A model generated the notes under the pieces. It made no database searches, had not been told where the DNA came from, and worked only from the letters and a program-made list of their open reading frames with translations. A stretch of DNA of 8,427 bases from positions 1 through 8,427 of the forward strand of contig JADFOC010000089.1 of NCBI GenBank assembly GCA_022563075.1, in the 5' to 3' direction. Each line of letters begins with the position of its first letter. Within the stretch, counting starts at the first letter, position 1. Shown piece by piece: positions 1 to 6,671 of this stretch. The translations under genes and the position numbers were made by a program. The DNA comes from Pseudomonadota bacterium (GTDB lineage Bacteria; Pseudomonadota; Gammaproteobacteria; Pseudomonadales; Pseudohongiellaceae).

Positions 1-1
1 A

Positions 2-1201
2 TTCCCTGGTCATTTTCGGAGCTATGGACCACTCCTTTGTTTCAGCCTGTTATTGCTGATACCGATTTCAAGTCACGCCCAAGTTAATTTTAGTGGTTTC
101 GCCACCATGGCAGGTGGAGTTGCTACCGACGATAATAGTACTTTCGGCGATTATGGCAAAAAATATAATTTCAAACCCGACAGCCAGCTTGGTCTTCAAG
201 CAACATCGGATCTGGGTAATGGTGTTGGCGTAACAGCTCAAATTATCGCGCGTGGCAATGACGATTGGGAAACAGCCTTCGAATGGGCCTATATCCGGTA
301 TGATGCTACCGATAACTGGCGCTTGTTGCTTGGTCGGCAGCGTACACCGGCAAATTTCTATTCAGACTATGTCGACGTCGGCTATTCCTACCATTGGTTA
401 ACACCTCCTGGCAACCTGTACCGTTTCTCATTCGACTCCTACGATGCAATTGGCTCCATGTACAACTTTTCCTGGGGCGAATCAGACAATTTGCTGCACA
501 TCATGCTCGGTCGAAGTGATGACAATCCATTTGGTGCGGTAGTAACTTCGATAGATAGCTCTGACTATGGCATTGTCGCGTTAACAACCAACTGGAGAAA
601 TTGGACCTTTAGAGCCGCTGCTACAACCAGTGAACTCACCGTAGCATTACCAAGGTTTGATGATACTTTGATTGCAGCCTGGAGAGGGCTAGGTGCCACG
701 CCGCTAGCGGCCACCGGAATAGACTTCGATGGAATCGCTGATTCCATTTCGGCAGTGGAAGATGATACCGATAGCATTTCCTTCGGCTTCAAGATCGATT
801 TTGCCAACAGTTTTATTGTTGCCGAATGGGATGATAGTGATCTCGGTGACAATTTTATTGGTGAATCTGAAAAATGGTATGTATCTTTTGGTCTAATGCG
901 TAATAACTGGACTTATCATTTCACCTACGGCGCAGAAAAGGCCACCGTAGCTCTAAACCAGTTTGATCAAGCAGAAGGCTTTGGTTTGGACCTTCTTATT
1001 ATCGGCACCAAGTTCGCCATGAATTCGTCCGTGAGAGACGAAGATTTTTATATCGTCGGCGCGCGCTGGGACTTTCATGATTCAGCGGCGTTATTTATCG
1101 AATATACGGATTTTTCAGACGATTATCTAAATCCCTTCGATCCAGGAGATAGTAGCGAAGATAACGCTTTATTTCGTATCGGTTTGTCGCTCGTATTTTA
1201 A
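2..1201 (+). CDS. Outer-membrane porin, 5' end cut by window edge
   Basis: This encodes a beta-barrel outer-membrane protein that probably forms a diffusion channel; its substrate is unknown. The reading frame is open from base 2. The residues before any usable start codon form a signal-peptide core (CFSLLLLIPISSHA) ending about residue 26 of the visible protein, before mature QVNFSGF. An internal TTG at 53 would leave only nine residues of signal, so the real start lies left of the window. The mature part alternates aromatic and polar strands typical of 16-strand porins: a GLQATSDLGNGVGVTAQ strand, then FEWAYIRYD, then LLLGRQRTP followed by YSDYVDVGYSYHWL. It ends in LSLVF, with the C-terminal Phe used as the BAM assembly signal. 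About 399 residues are visible, a normal porin length. The family assignment comes from pattern similarity to porin-4/OmpC-like proteins. A secreted phosphate-binding-like gene follows on the same strand 177 bp downstream. Confidence 0.85.
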   Translation, partial: FPGHFRSYGPLLCFSLLLLIPISSHAQVNFSGFATMAGGVATDDNSTFGDYGKKYNFKPDSQLGLQATSDLGNGVGVTAQIIARGNDDWETAFEWAYIRYDATDNWRLLLGRQRTPANFYSDYVDVGYSYHWLTPPGNLYRFSFDSYDAIGSMYNFSWGESDNLLHIMLGRSDDNPFGAVVTSIDSSDYGIVALTTNWRNWTFRAAATTSELTVALPRFDDTLIAAWRGLGATPLAATGIDFDGIADSISAVEDDTDSISFGFKIDFANSFIVAEWDDSDLGDNFIGESEKWYVSFGLMRNNWTYHFTYGAEKATVALNQFDQAEGFGLDLLIIGTKFAMNSSVRDEDFYIVGARWDFHDSAALFIEYTDFSDDYLNPFDPGDSSEDNALFRIGLSLVF

Positions 1202-1214
1202 TTAGCAGAGAAAC

Positions 1215-1248
1215 AGGGTCATGTTGCTTGGTTAAATAACATCTCCCT
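1215..1248 (+). terminator. Possible hairpin after the porin gene
   Basis: An inverted repeat lies 13 bp after the porin stop: AGGG (1215-1218) and ATGTT (1221-1225) pair with AACAT (1238-1242) and CCCT (1245-1248) across a symmetric 2x2 internal loop and a 12-nt loop. It is followed by TATTT rather than a clean T-run, so termination would be weak. It could instead be an mRNA-stabilising 3' hairpin. Confidence 0.35.
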
Positions 1249-1268
1249 ATTTCCACATATTTGCTGGA

Positions 1269-1297
1269 TTGGTTGAACATATATCAATTGTTAAAAT
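1269..1297 (+). promoter_or_regulatory. Possible sigma70 promoter for the binding-protein gene
   Basis: TAAAAT at 1292-1297 matches five of six bases of the -10 consensus. TTGGTT at 1269-1274 is a weak -35 at 17-bp spacing, and TTGAAC at 1273-1278 is a closer -35 match but too near. The predicted leader before the GTG at 1379 would be about 75 nt. The region is AT-rich and is the only promoter-like site seen in the 1202-1378 gap. Confidence 0.25.
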
Positions 1298-1378
1298 TCG
1301 GTGAGACGTACGATGAGTTTCCACCACCCGATATGTAAATGTTATTAATAGCAAAAGAATAGATGAGGAGAAGTAATT

Positions 1379-1807
1379 GTGAAATTAGTTAAAACTGCCA
1401 CATTGTGCTTGGGACTGCTAGCGGCAATGCTGTCGGTTTCTGTCTTTGCGGAGATAGTCGTTATCATCAAAGCCGACAACCCTGCAACGACCTTGGAAAG
1501 AAAGGAGGTAAGCCGTATCTTTCTAGGTCGATCTAAATCATTCCCTGGTGGTGGTGCCGCCGTGCCGGTTAATCAAGGTGCTGACAGCTCAGTAAAAGCG
1601 ACTTTTGAGCAAGAGCTGTTAGGAAAATCCCAGAGCCAAATGAAAGCTTATTGGGCAAAGTTGAGCTTCTCTGGCAGGGGATCAGCCCCGGATCCGGTGG
1701 GTGGTGATTCAGCCGTTGTCGCCAAGGTCGGCAGCGATGCGGAAGCCATAGGTTACGTCGATGCCAGTGCGATCAATAGTACGGTAAAGGTCATCTATCG
1801 ACTCTAG
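1379..1807 (+). CDS. Small secreted phosphate-ABC-type substrate-binding protein
   Basis: The product is 142 residues with a clear Sec signal peptide (about 1-24, ending SVSVFA before EIVV). The mature part resembles the PBP-like family (PF12849 type) annotated as phosphate ABC transporter substrate-binding protein. Typical blocks are VSRIFLGRSKSFPGG (45-59), VPVNQ (62-66), an LLGKSQSQMKAYWAKLSFSGRG stretch (80-101) and AIGYVDAS near the C-terminus. At about 118 mature residues it is less than half of a PstS protein, so it is probably a single-lobe relative and not a working transporter subunit. No permease or ATPase gene is nearby. The start is GTG, supported by a strong Shine-Dalgarno GAGGAG at 1365-1370 with 8-nt spacing. 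The upstream porin suggests a joint envelope role, which is inference. Confidence 0.82.
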   Translation: MKLVKTATLCLGLLAAMLSVSVFAEIVVIIKADNPATTLERKEVSRIFLGRSKSFPGGGAAVPVNQGADSSVKATFEQELLGKSQSQMKAYWAKLSFSGRGSAPDPVGGDSAVVAKVGSDAEAIGYVDASAINSTVKVIYRL

Positions 1808-1861
1808 CAGCATCGCTACCGCGGTGGCTGATTCAAAGTTCCAGTAGTGAAATTCAAGACT

Positions 1862-1897
1862 AAAAAATGCTGTTCCTCGCGGGCAGCACTTTTTTTT
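1862..1897. terminator. Bidirectional intrinsic terminator between convergent genes
   Basis: TGCTG (1868-1872) pairs with CAGCA (1884-1888). The stem extends inward by two U-G pairs and one C-G pair to a 5-nt loop. It is followed on the + strand by eight Ts (1890-1897) and on the - strand by the complement of six As (1862-1867). It therefore fits a rho-independent terminator for the + strand binding-protein gene (stop at 1807) and for the convergent DUF1501 gene (stop at 1986). A weaker GCCT/AGGC hairpin with a CTTTTT tail follows at 1904-1922. Confidence 0.8.
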
Positions 1898-1985
1898 GGT
1901 CTCGCCTGTTTATAGGCCTTTTTAATCGCTGATTGTGCGCGCCTGGCTCTTTCTCTGGTGTTGCCGAATCAGCATTTGCTGCTAA

Positions 1986-3272
1986 TTAGCCAAACAGATT
2001 CAGCGATTCCACGTTGATCGGAAATAGACTGTCCAGGTCCGATTGTACGCCGAGAAAATCGCGTAACGAGCGGTGTACATGTTGTGGAGTCACGATGATG
2101 CCGTTTGAATCCGGTTCCAGCGTGTTTGGGTTGAGCTTATAGGCCTCGAAATTCTCGTCGGTTTCACCGATTACACGATTACCTGTGATGCCTGCTCCCA
2201 TCGCCATGATGCTGGTAATGTTCCAGTGATCCTTGCCAGCGCCGGTGTTATAGAAGGGTGTACGCCCAAAATCCGAACCGATGATAATTGTCACCTTGTC
2301 CTCTAATCCTCGCAGTTCTATTTGTTCCCAAAGATGGTCGATGCCTTCAAGAAGTACGGTGAGGCTCTCGGTCTGATCTTCGTCATGATCGCCGTGTGTA
2401 TCAAATCCACCCGCATTGAGGCTAGCACTCACTGCCAGTCCACTGGCAAATGCGGCGATTGCAATCTCTGCCTGACCCTTGAGACCATCGGAGACTTCTT
2501 CGGGAAGAAAATCCAACAGGCTTTCTAAGGAGACGTCCGCATTTCTCACAGTTTCCAGTTGCTGTAATTGCGCCTGACGTTTTGGCAGCGACTCCTGCAC
2601 TCGCAAACGGGTGAGTCTCTGTTCTCGCGCCTGCTGAATCGCCGCATAGGAAGCGGCGCTGAAATAACTTATGTCACCCAGCTCAGCGTCTCCGGGATAC
2701 TGGCTATTGGGATAGGCTAACTGGTTAAAGGTGCCAGCGCCTGAGGTGCGCACCGGTGCCACCAAGGATGCGGTAAAGTCATAACCGCCGTTGGAAATAA
2801 AGGCCATCGGTTGCTCGGCAAAGGGTGCCGCCGCCAACGCCGCCACGCTGGGGTAGCCTTCTTCCAACTTGCCACTCCAGACAAAGCGGCGACCGCTGTC
2901 ATGGCTGTTGGTCTGGGTATCGATACCATTGATAACCAGCAATCGGGTTTGATGTCTGGCAAAGAAGTTGTCCATGTGCCCTGCTGAATCGATAGGAGGC
3001 GGTTCGATGATGTTGGAGTAGGGAGCGTAGATCAAATTCCCCGCTGTCTTTATTTCACTCGCAGAGTAATGGTTGACTGGCCCTAAACCGTCCGCCCGTA
3101 ATGCGTCACCCTTGGGATCAATCAAACTGGTAGGGTCCCAGCCGCCGCTGGCGCTGATAGTGATCAGGAAACGGTCGGCGATGGCACCGAAAGCAGGACG
3201 GATTAGGGACATCGGCAGTACGGTTGCGATGCCAGCTCCAGCCATTGTTCTAAGAAATGATCGTCGTTGCAT
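1986..3272 (-). CDS. Tat-exported DUF1501 protein
   Basis: The 428-residue product starts with a twin-arginine signal (RRSFLR at 3-8, hydrophobic stretch to AFGA about 30), so it is likely folded in the cytoplasm and exported. The body matches DUF1501 (PF07394), a family with the alkaline-phosphatase-like fold but mostly unknown activity. Visible family blocks are ISASGGWDPTSLIDP (39-53), HDSGRRFVWSG (124-134), GGFDTHGDHD (288-297), IGSDFGRTPFYN (331-342) and GKDHWN (346-351). The His/Asp-rich blocks are plausible metal-binding positions, which is inference. The start ATG is supported by AGGAG at 3280-3284 with 7-nt spacing. That Shine-Dalgarno contains the stop codon of the upstream cytochrome gene, so the two are probably co-transcribed and translationally coupled. 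Pairs of DUF1501 genes with large DUF1592- or DUF1549/DUF1553-type genes are known from other bacteria, especially Planctomycetes. Confidence 0.9.
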   Translation of the reverse strand: MQRRSFLRTMAGAGIATVLPMSLIRPAFGAIADRFLITISASGGWDPTSLIDPKGDALRADGLGPVNHYSASEIKTAGNLIYAPYSNIIEPPPIDSAGHMDNFFARHQTRLLVINGIDTQTNSHDSGRRFVWSGKLEEGYPSVAALAAAPFAEQPMAFISNGGYDFTASLVAPVRTSGAGTFNQLAYPNSQYPGDAELGDISYFSAASYAAIQQAREQRLTRLRVQESLPKRQAQLQQLETVRNADVSLESLLDFLPEEVSDGLKGQAEIAIAAFASGLAVSASLNAGGFDTHGDHDEDQTESLTVLLEGIDHLWEQIELRGLEDKVTIIIGSDFGRTPFYNTGAGKDHWNITSIMAMGAGITGNRVIGETDENFEAYKLNPNTLEPDSNGIIVTPQHVHRSLRDFLGVQSDLDSLFPINVESLNLFG

Positions 3273-3282
3273 CAGTCATCTC

Positions 3283-5736
3283 CTACTCGTAAACAAATTT
3301 GTAGTCAGACATCAGATAGGCGGTGACCGCCATCCAGCTTCTCACCACGTAATCGGGGTCTTCACGCAACGCCACCGCAAGTGGTGCTCCGGTTTGCAAG
3401 TCAAGGTTACGCTGACAAAGTGGTGGTAGGCTCGAAGCTTCGGTAGTGCCGACACTTGCCTGACCTATCGCCAGCACCTCAGAGAATAAACTGTAAGTGG
3501 CTGCCAATTCTGGATCATCGATAGCTAATTGCTCACCTAACAGCCGTGCGTGCAAATGTTGAACGTTTGATTTAATAGCAGATTGGTTCTGCGCCGTAGT
3601 TGGCAGCGTATCGATATTCACCAAAGGGAACAGTAAGCGATCTTCGCTGTCTGCCAGGAAGTCATTAGGCACTGCATAACAGGCTAATTCATTGGCCATG
3701 CGTTCCTGCACGGATGCCATCAGGCCATTGGGTTCGGTCAGCCGCTCGGTGATGGCGAAGGAATCGATACCGCCATAGATCTGGTTAAAGTATTCTCGAT
3801 TGTCCAGCAGCCGCGCAGTGGCGTCTATATCCTGGTTAAGGTAATAGCGATCCAGATAGCCGCGCCATTCAAAACCCAGCACCGCTGCGATCTTGCGGTG
3901 CAGCATTTCCGGCGTGAGCAGGCGAGCTGCACCAGTCTCAGCATGCACTACTGCCAAGGCATCACTGTCTAATCCTTCGGCACGCCAGTAGGGACTTAAT
4001 ATTATTTCGGTGATCAGCGTCTTCAGATTTTGATTGTCAGCCGCGTAGATAGCACTTATTTCATCCAAATGTGCAGACTCTGCCTGATAGGCATCGACTT
4101 CGGCGTCGGTGGCAAATTCATCGGGAGGATCTAACGGCTCCTGCCCGGTCAAACCGTTGTAGATGATGCGCACTATGGCGTCATCGAAGCGCTGATCCTT
4201 GACCAACTCCCCGGTTAACCACTGCAGTGAAGTAGGCTGTTCGCTGTCAGGACGGTCGATGCCAGCGAAGCCAGCCTGAAACATGTCATCGTACCAGGCT
4301 CGATTGGGTCGATACTGGCCACGTCGGTTCCAATTCTGAAACGCTGAGGCAACCGGGTCGAGTAGGCCATGGCACATTACACAGTCTTCATTGTCCATGG
4401 TGGGAGCTGGGCTGGTGATGTCTACTGCATCGCCGTCGGGTCGAGCGCCATCCAGCGCCAAGATATCCACGTCCAGAAACAGATCATAAACCACCCGCGA
4501 GCGGCCACGATTCACGTTGGTGTCACTGGTAGGGTAACGATTCAAAAACATCAATGATGTGAGCATGCCGGCGTGGGGAATATTGGGAAGTTGCGCCGGT
4601 ACCCATTCATTGACATCCCATTCGTCTACAAAGGAAACCTGATCATCGACACCGTAGCTCTTGGCCGAGTAGCCATTTACCATAAAGTAGTCGGCGGTTA
4701 GAATTTCTGTCATCGGTAATTCGTTCTTCACGCTAAAATTAATCAGTTGTAGCGGTTCGCTGGCCACACTGTCGTTAGTGGTAATGCGGAGTTCCTGGAA
4801 TTCTTGACTGCGCCGATCTGCTCCAGTATCAAACCATCGTGCATTCGGGAAAAAGCGCATCAGATTGAGCGCTCCTTCCGCCGGTCCGTTGGCTGCCAGA
4901 TAACGATTGGTAAGAATCAAGTCATTAAATATTTCAGAGAGGCGTTCATAAAAAGCCTCTTCCTGCATCATGCCGTCCAGCACGGTGATCAGACCACTCT
5001 CAGCGTCGTCGGTCACAAACTGCCGTTCGGCATCGGTGGGCAGGCGACCTACCAATTGCAGGCTGGCCTTGCGTAAGGTGTCATCCAGGGGCATAGACTG
5101 AATGGCCTGAATGGTTTGGCTCACCATTGGACTGTTATCGACCGAGAACACGGCGAGGATGTAGTCAGCAACTTCATTGGCACATTCATTGATGCAGCCA
5201 GAAGGTGCGCCTAGTGGCATGACATCATTGATATAAGTGCTTAGCACATCCAGGCTGCCACAATTGTCACAATTCACTAACGAGACGGCCACCGTGCCGC
5301 CTTGACCATCGACGCCATGACAGTTGGAACATAGCTGCTTAAAAGTGTCCTGACCCGGCAGGGTGGTATCGGCTACAACTGTTATTTTAAACAGATCACC
5401 AGGTAACAATTGCATCTGTATTTCGTAGAATTCCGAAGCCACTTTGACCAGGGGTATATCTAATATCAAGGTAGTAAGATCAAAAGTAGCGCCAGGTGTA
5501 ATATTTGGTTCGGAAGCAACTGCCTCGCTTATGATAAATGTCAATGCAGCTTCGTCCTCGAGCAGTAGAGATAATCTGAGAGAACCGAATCCTTCTACAT
5601 CAATTCGCGGTATGTGCAGTGTCAGTGTTTCGAAATAAGGGATAGAGCTGCCAGACTGCGCCAGGGTGGGTATCACAAAGCCAGCGCTGAGCAGCAGGAA
5701 CAGACAACCGATTGCTGTGTTTCTGAGTCTAGCCAT
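3283..5736 (-). CDS. Secreted cytochrome c / DUF1592-DUF1588-like fusion protein
   Basis: The 817-residue product has a Sec signal peptide (1-26, ending PTLAQ). Residues 30-125 hold two similar beta-rich segments (ETLTLHIPRIDVEG and DLTTLILDIPLVKVAS). A class I cytochrome c domain follows: CSNCH (136-140) binds haem covalently and M173 in DVMPLG is a candidate axial ligand. Cysteine pairs at 156/159 (CDNC) and 181/185 (CINEC) are additional. The rest resembles the DUF1592/DUF1588/DUF1585 series: LRKASLQLVGRLPT (221-234), LPMTEILTADYFMVNG (340-355), GMLTSLMFLNRYP (390-402), CVMCHGLLDP (452-461, a second CXXCH), RFDDAIVRIIYNGLTG (516-531) and LITEIILSPYWRA (573-585). Exact domain boundaries need a profile search. 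The role is probably periplasmic redox, with the partner being the DUF1501 protein encoded 10 nt downstream; the substrate is unknown. The ATG at 5736 has only a weak Shine-Dalgarno (GCGAG), which lies in a leader hairpin. Confidence 0.82.
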   Translation of the reverse strand: MARLRNTAIGCLFLLLSAGFVIPTLAQSGSSIPYFETLTLHIPRIDVEGFGSLRLSLLLEDEAALTFIISEAVASEPNITPGATFDLTTLILDIPLVKVASEFYEIQMQLLPGDLFKITVVADTTLPGQDTFKQLCSNCHGVDGQGGTVAVSLVNCDNCGSLDVLSTYINDVMPLGAPSGCINECANEVADYILAVFSVDNSPMVSQTIQAIQSMPLDDTLRKASLQLVGRLPTDAERQFVTDDAESGLITVLDGMMQEEAFYERLSEIFNDLILTNRYLAANGPAEGALNLMRFFPNARWFDTGADRRSQEFQELRITTNDSVASEPLQLINFSVKNELPMTEILTADYFMVNGYSAKSYGVDDQVSFVDEWDVNEWVPAQLPNIPHAGMLTSLMFLNRYPTSDTNVNRGRSRVVYDLFLDVDILALDGARPDGDAVDITSPAPTMDNEDCVMCHGLLDPVASAFQNWNRRGQYRPNRAWYDDMFQAGFAGIDRPDSEQPTSLQWLTGELVKDQRFDDAIVRIIYNGLTGQEPLDPPDEFATDAEVDAYQAESAHLDEISAIYAADNQNLKTLITEIILSPYWRAEGLDSDALAVVHAETGAARLLTPEMLHRKIAAVLGFEWRGYLDRYYLNQDIDATARLLDNREYFNQIYGGIDSFAITERLTEPNGLMASVQERMANELACYAVPNDFLADSEDRLLFPLVNIDTLPTTAQNQSAIKSNVQHLHARLLGEQLAIDDPELAATYSLFSEVLAIGQASVGTTEASSLPPLCQRNLDLQTGAPLAVALREDPDYVVRSWMAVTAYLMSDYKFVYE

Positions 5737-5743
5737 GTTGATT

Positions 5744-5793
5744 CTCGCTCTGTTTATCTGAGGAATAGTGGTCCATGCATAGATAAACGCGAG
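5744..5793 (-). promoter_or_regulatory. Leader inverted repeat that covers the cytochrome gene RBS
   Basis: Just upstream of the ATG at 5736, GTTTATCT (5752-5759) and CTCGC (5744-5748) are complementary to AGATAAAC (5781-5788) and GCGAG (5789-5793). This gives 13 paired bases, broken by one 3-nt bulge, around a 21-nt loop. In the minus-strand mRNA the 3' arm holds the only Shine-Dalgarno-like bases (GCGAG, 7 nt before ATG), so folding would hide the ribosome site. It could instead be a DNA operator dyad. Confidence 0.5.
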
Positions 5794-5824
5794 AGGCGCA
5801 GAGTGGTTGACAGTTTAGCCACCA

Positions 5825-5860
5825 GCGCATGCAGAGTGAGATCTATTTCACATAATGCGC
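5825..5860. promoter_or_regulatory. Nested palindrome in the operon leader
   Basis: GCGCAT (5825-5830) is complementary to ATGCGC (5855-5860), and inside it GTGA (5836-5839) is complementary to TCAC (5848-5851). It lies between the end of the DUF1653 frame and the cytochrome gene. Having no T-run, it is more likely an operator than a terminator. The inner GTGA/TCAC spacing is 8, not the 6 typical of CRP sites. Confidence 0.3.
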
Positions 5861-5881
5861 CGCCGTACCGGTCGCTGAGTA

Positions 5882-5935
5882 TTAGGCGGTGGGTTTTCCA
5901 ACGTATTGAAAACGCTGAATATTCTTCCTACTTCA
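5882..5935 (-). pseudogene. Stranded C-terminal tail of the DUF1653 gene
   Basis: Reading on in the same frame past the TGA at 5933-5935 gives SRKNIQRFQYVGKPTA and then TAA at 5882-5884. Intact DUF1653 proteins usually end with ETVEVDGK.VPRFRYIG; here QTIQ-stop-SRKNIQRFQYVG aligns without a gap, the TGA taking the place of the residue usually Val or Ile. This shows a single nonsense change and not a frameshift, or less likely stop readthrough. The family C-terminal pattern is from memory of the family and was not searched. Confidence 0.65.
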
Positions 5936-6097
5936 TTGAATGGTTTGGAAGAACATGCCGAATGGTCTCACCCAGAGGTCGTGATCTGTGTAGAGTGCGC
6001 GATACACCGCCATGGCTGCGGAGGTTTCACTATGCTGGGCTACATCGATGAGTTCGGAGTGTTGATCCTTGAAGTGTCGGTACCTTCCAAGTTTCAT
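5933..6097 (-). CDS. DUF1653 domain protein, prematurely stopped
   Basis: This is a 54-residue product from ATG at 6095-6097. Nearly the whole sequence fits DUF1653 (PF07866), a small cytoplasmic family of unknown function: GRYRHFK near the N-terminus, then VAQHSETS, VYRALYTDHDLWVRP and MFFQT. The frame stops at TGA (5933-5935) about 17 residues short of the usual end, and the missing tail is still encoded downstream. A GTG at 6119-6121 overlaps the sensor gene stop as GTGA and would add eight residues (MNKLDQPS); the family usually begins near KxGRYRH, so ATG at 6097 is preferred. A weak GGAT lies 9 nt before it. It is the last gene of the sigma/anti-sigma/sensor operon. Whether the shortened protein folds is unknown. 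Confidence 0.72.
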   Translation of the reverse strand: MKLGRYRHFKDQHSELIDVAQHSETSAAMAVYRALYTDHDLWVRPFGMFFQTIQ

Positions 6098-6117
6098 CGA
6101 TGGCTGATCCAGTTTAT

Positions 6118-6669
6118 TCACCGATCTGGATTCGGTCTCTGAGTTCGCTCCGGTGGGGAAAACGGAGATCTGCCTGATCTGCCTGCACCAAACCTTGAGC
6201 TGCGATCCATGCCTCGGAAGCCACCTCTCTCCCCCCTTGGACCCATGCGGGTAAGAAATTCCAACGCACTCTGCCGTTCCTGTTCCGAAAGTTGATTCAG
6301 GATCGTGGTGGTCTGCTCGTGGGATAGAGTTTGGTAGCGATTACTCACATCCCGCAGTACCGCGAATGCTGAATTAATGGCGGTCGCATCAAATGGCTGC
6401 ATGGTCATCAACTCATTGACTCGTTGCTGTGCTGCGAACATCTCTTCGCGCAGTGGGTAAATTTCTTCCATACGCTGATTCAAATACGGTGCGAGTTCAT
6501 TCCTGCGTTCTTCGCTGAGATCCCTAACTACCCAGCCTACGTTAGGTGGCATGGGTCGTGGAATAAAGCCTCGAAAGGCAGTAACACGATAGGCAATGCC
6601 GCCGATAAAAAAAAGATTGATAGCGACCGAGATAGTCAGGCCCAGGAGGATGAGTTTCTTTTTGATCAT
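6118..6669 (-). CDS. Membrane-anchored periplasmic sensor, CnrX/Spy-like (Metal_resist type)
   Basis: The 183-residue product has an uncleaved N-terminal membrane segment (about 6-27, LILLGLTISVAINLFFIGGIAY) after KKK, so the rest should face the periplasm. Residues about 45-142 look all-helical and carry two repeats, LSEERRNELAPYL (51-63) and LSEQERQSALEFL (127-139), resembling the LTxxQ-type helices of CpxP, Spy and CnrX. The last 40 residues are a low-complexity Gly/Arg/Pro/Ser tail (RGERGGFRGMD and onward). The family is annotated as periplasmic heavy-metal sensors. However, only one His (H117) and no Cys are present, whereas CnrX binds metal through several His residues, so metal sensing is doubtful. 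The gene starts 2 nt after the anti-sigma stop. By analogy with CnrYXH it would modulate the anti-sigma factor, which is inference. Confidence 0.75.
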   Translation of the reverse strand: MIKKKLILLGLTISVAINLFFIGGIAYRVTAFRGFIPRPMPPNVGWVVRDLSEERRNELAPYLNQRMEEIYPLREEMFAAQQRVNELMTMQPFDATAINSAFAVLRDVSNRYQTLSHEQTTTILNQLSEQERQSALEFLTRMGPRGERGGFRGMDRSSRFGAGRSGRSPFSPPERTQRPNPDR

Positions 6670-6671
6670 GA

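Noticed and set aside
24..33. ATGGACCACT repeated in inverted orientation within 5761-5780
   Set aside because: A 10-base match is expected by chance many times in a window of this size, and the flanks do not match.
565..852. Minus-strand 95-codon frame inside the porin gene
   Set aside because: It is low-complexity Ser/Ala/Val sequence antisense to a confident porin.
2322..2528. Plus-strand frame with a Cys-rich CGDCNLC segment
   Set aside because: The cysteines arise from the complement of conserved DUF1501 codons. There is no Shine-Dalgarno and it is fully inside a strong gene.
3073..3429. Plus-strand 118-codon frame
   Set aside because: It lies antisense across the DUF1501/cytochrome junction and its protein has no domain-like pattern.
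5807..5835. Plus-strand TTGACA (5807-5812) as a -35 box
   Set aside because: The -10 at 17-bp spacing is poor (TGCAGA) and no plus-strand gene follows.
5836..5851. CRP-like site GTGA...TCAC
   Set aside because: The spacing is 8 instead of 6, and when read with 6-nt spacing one half-site mismatches.
5614..6142. Plus-strand open frames of 145 and 78 codons
   Set aside because: They lie opposite the cytochrome signal peptide, leader and DUF1653 gene, have no recognisable motifs, and the minus strand has a clear family match.
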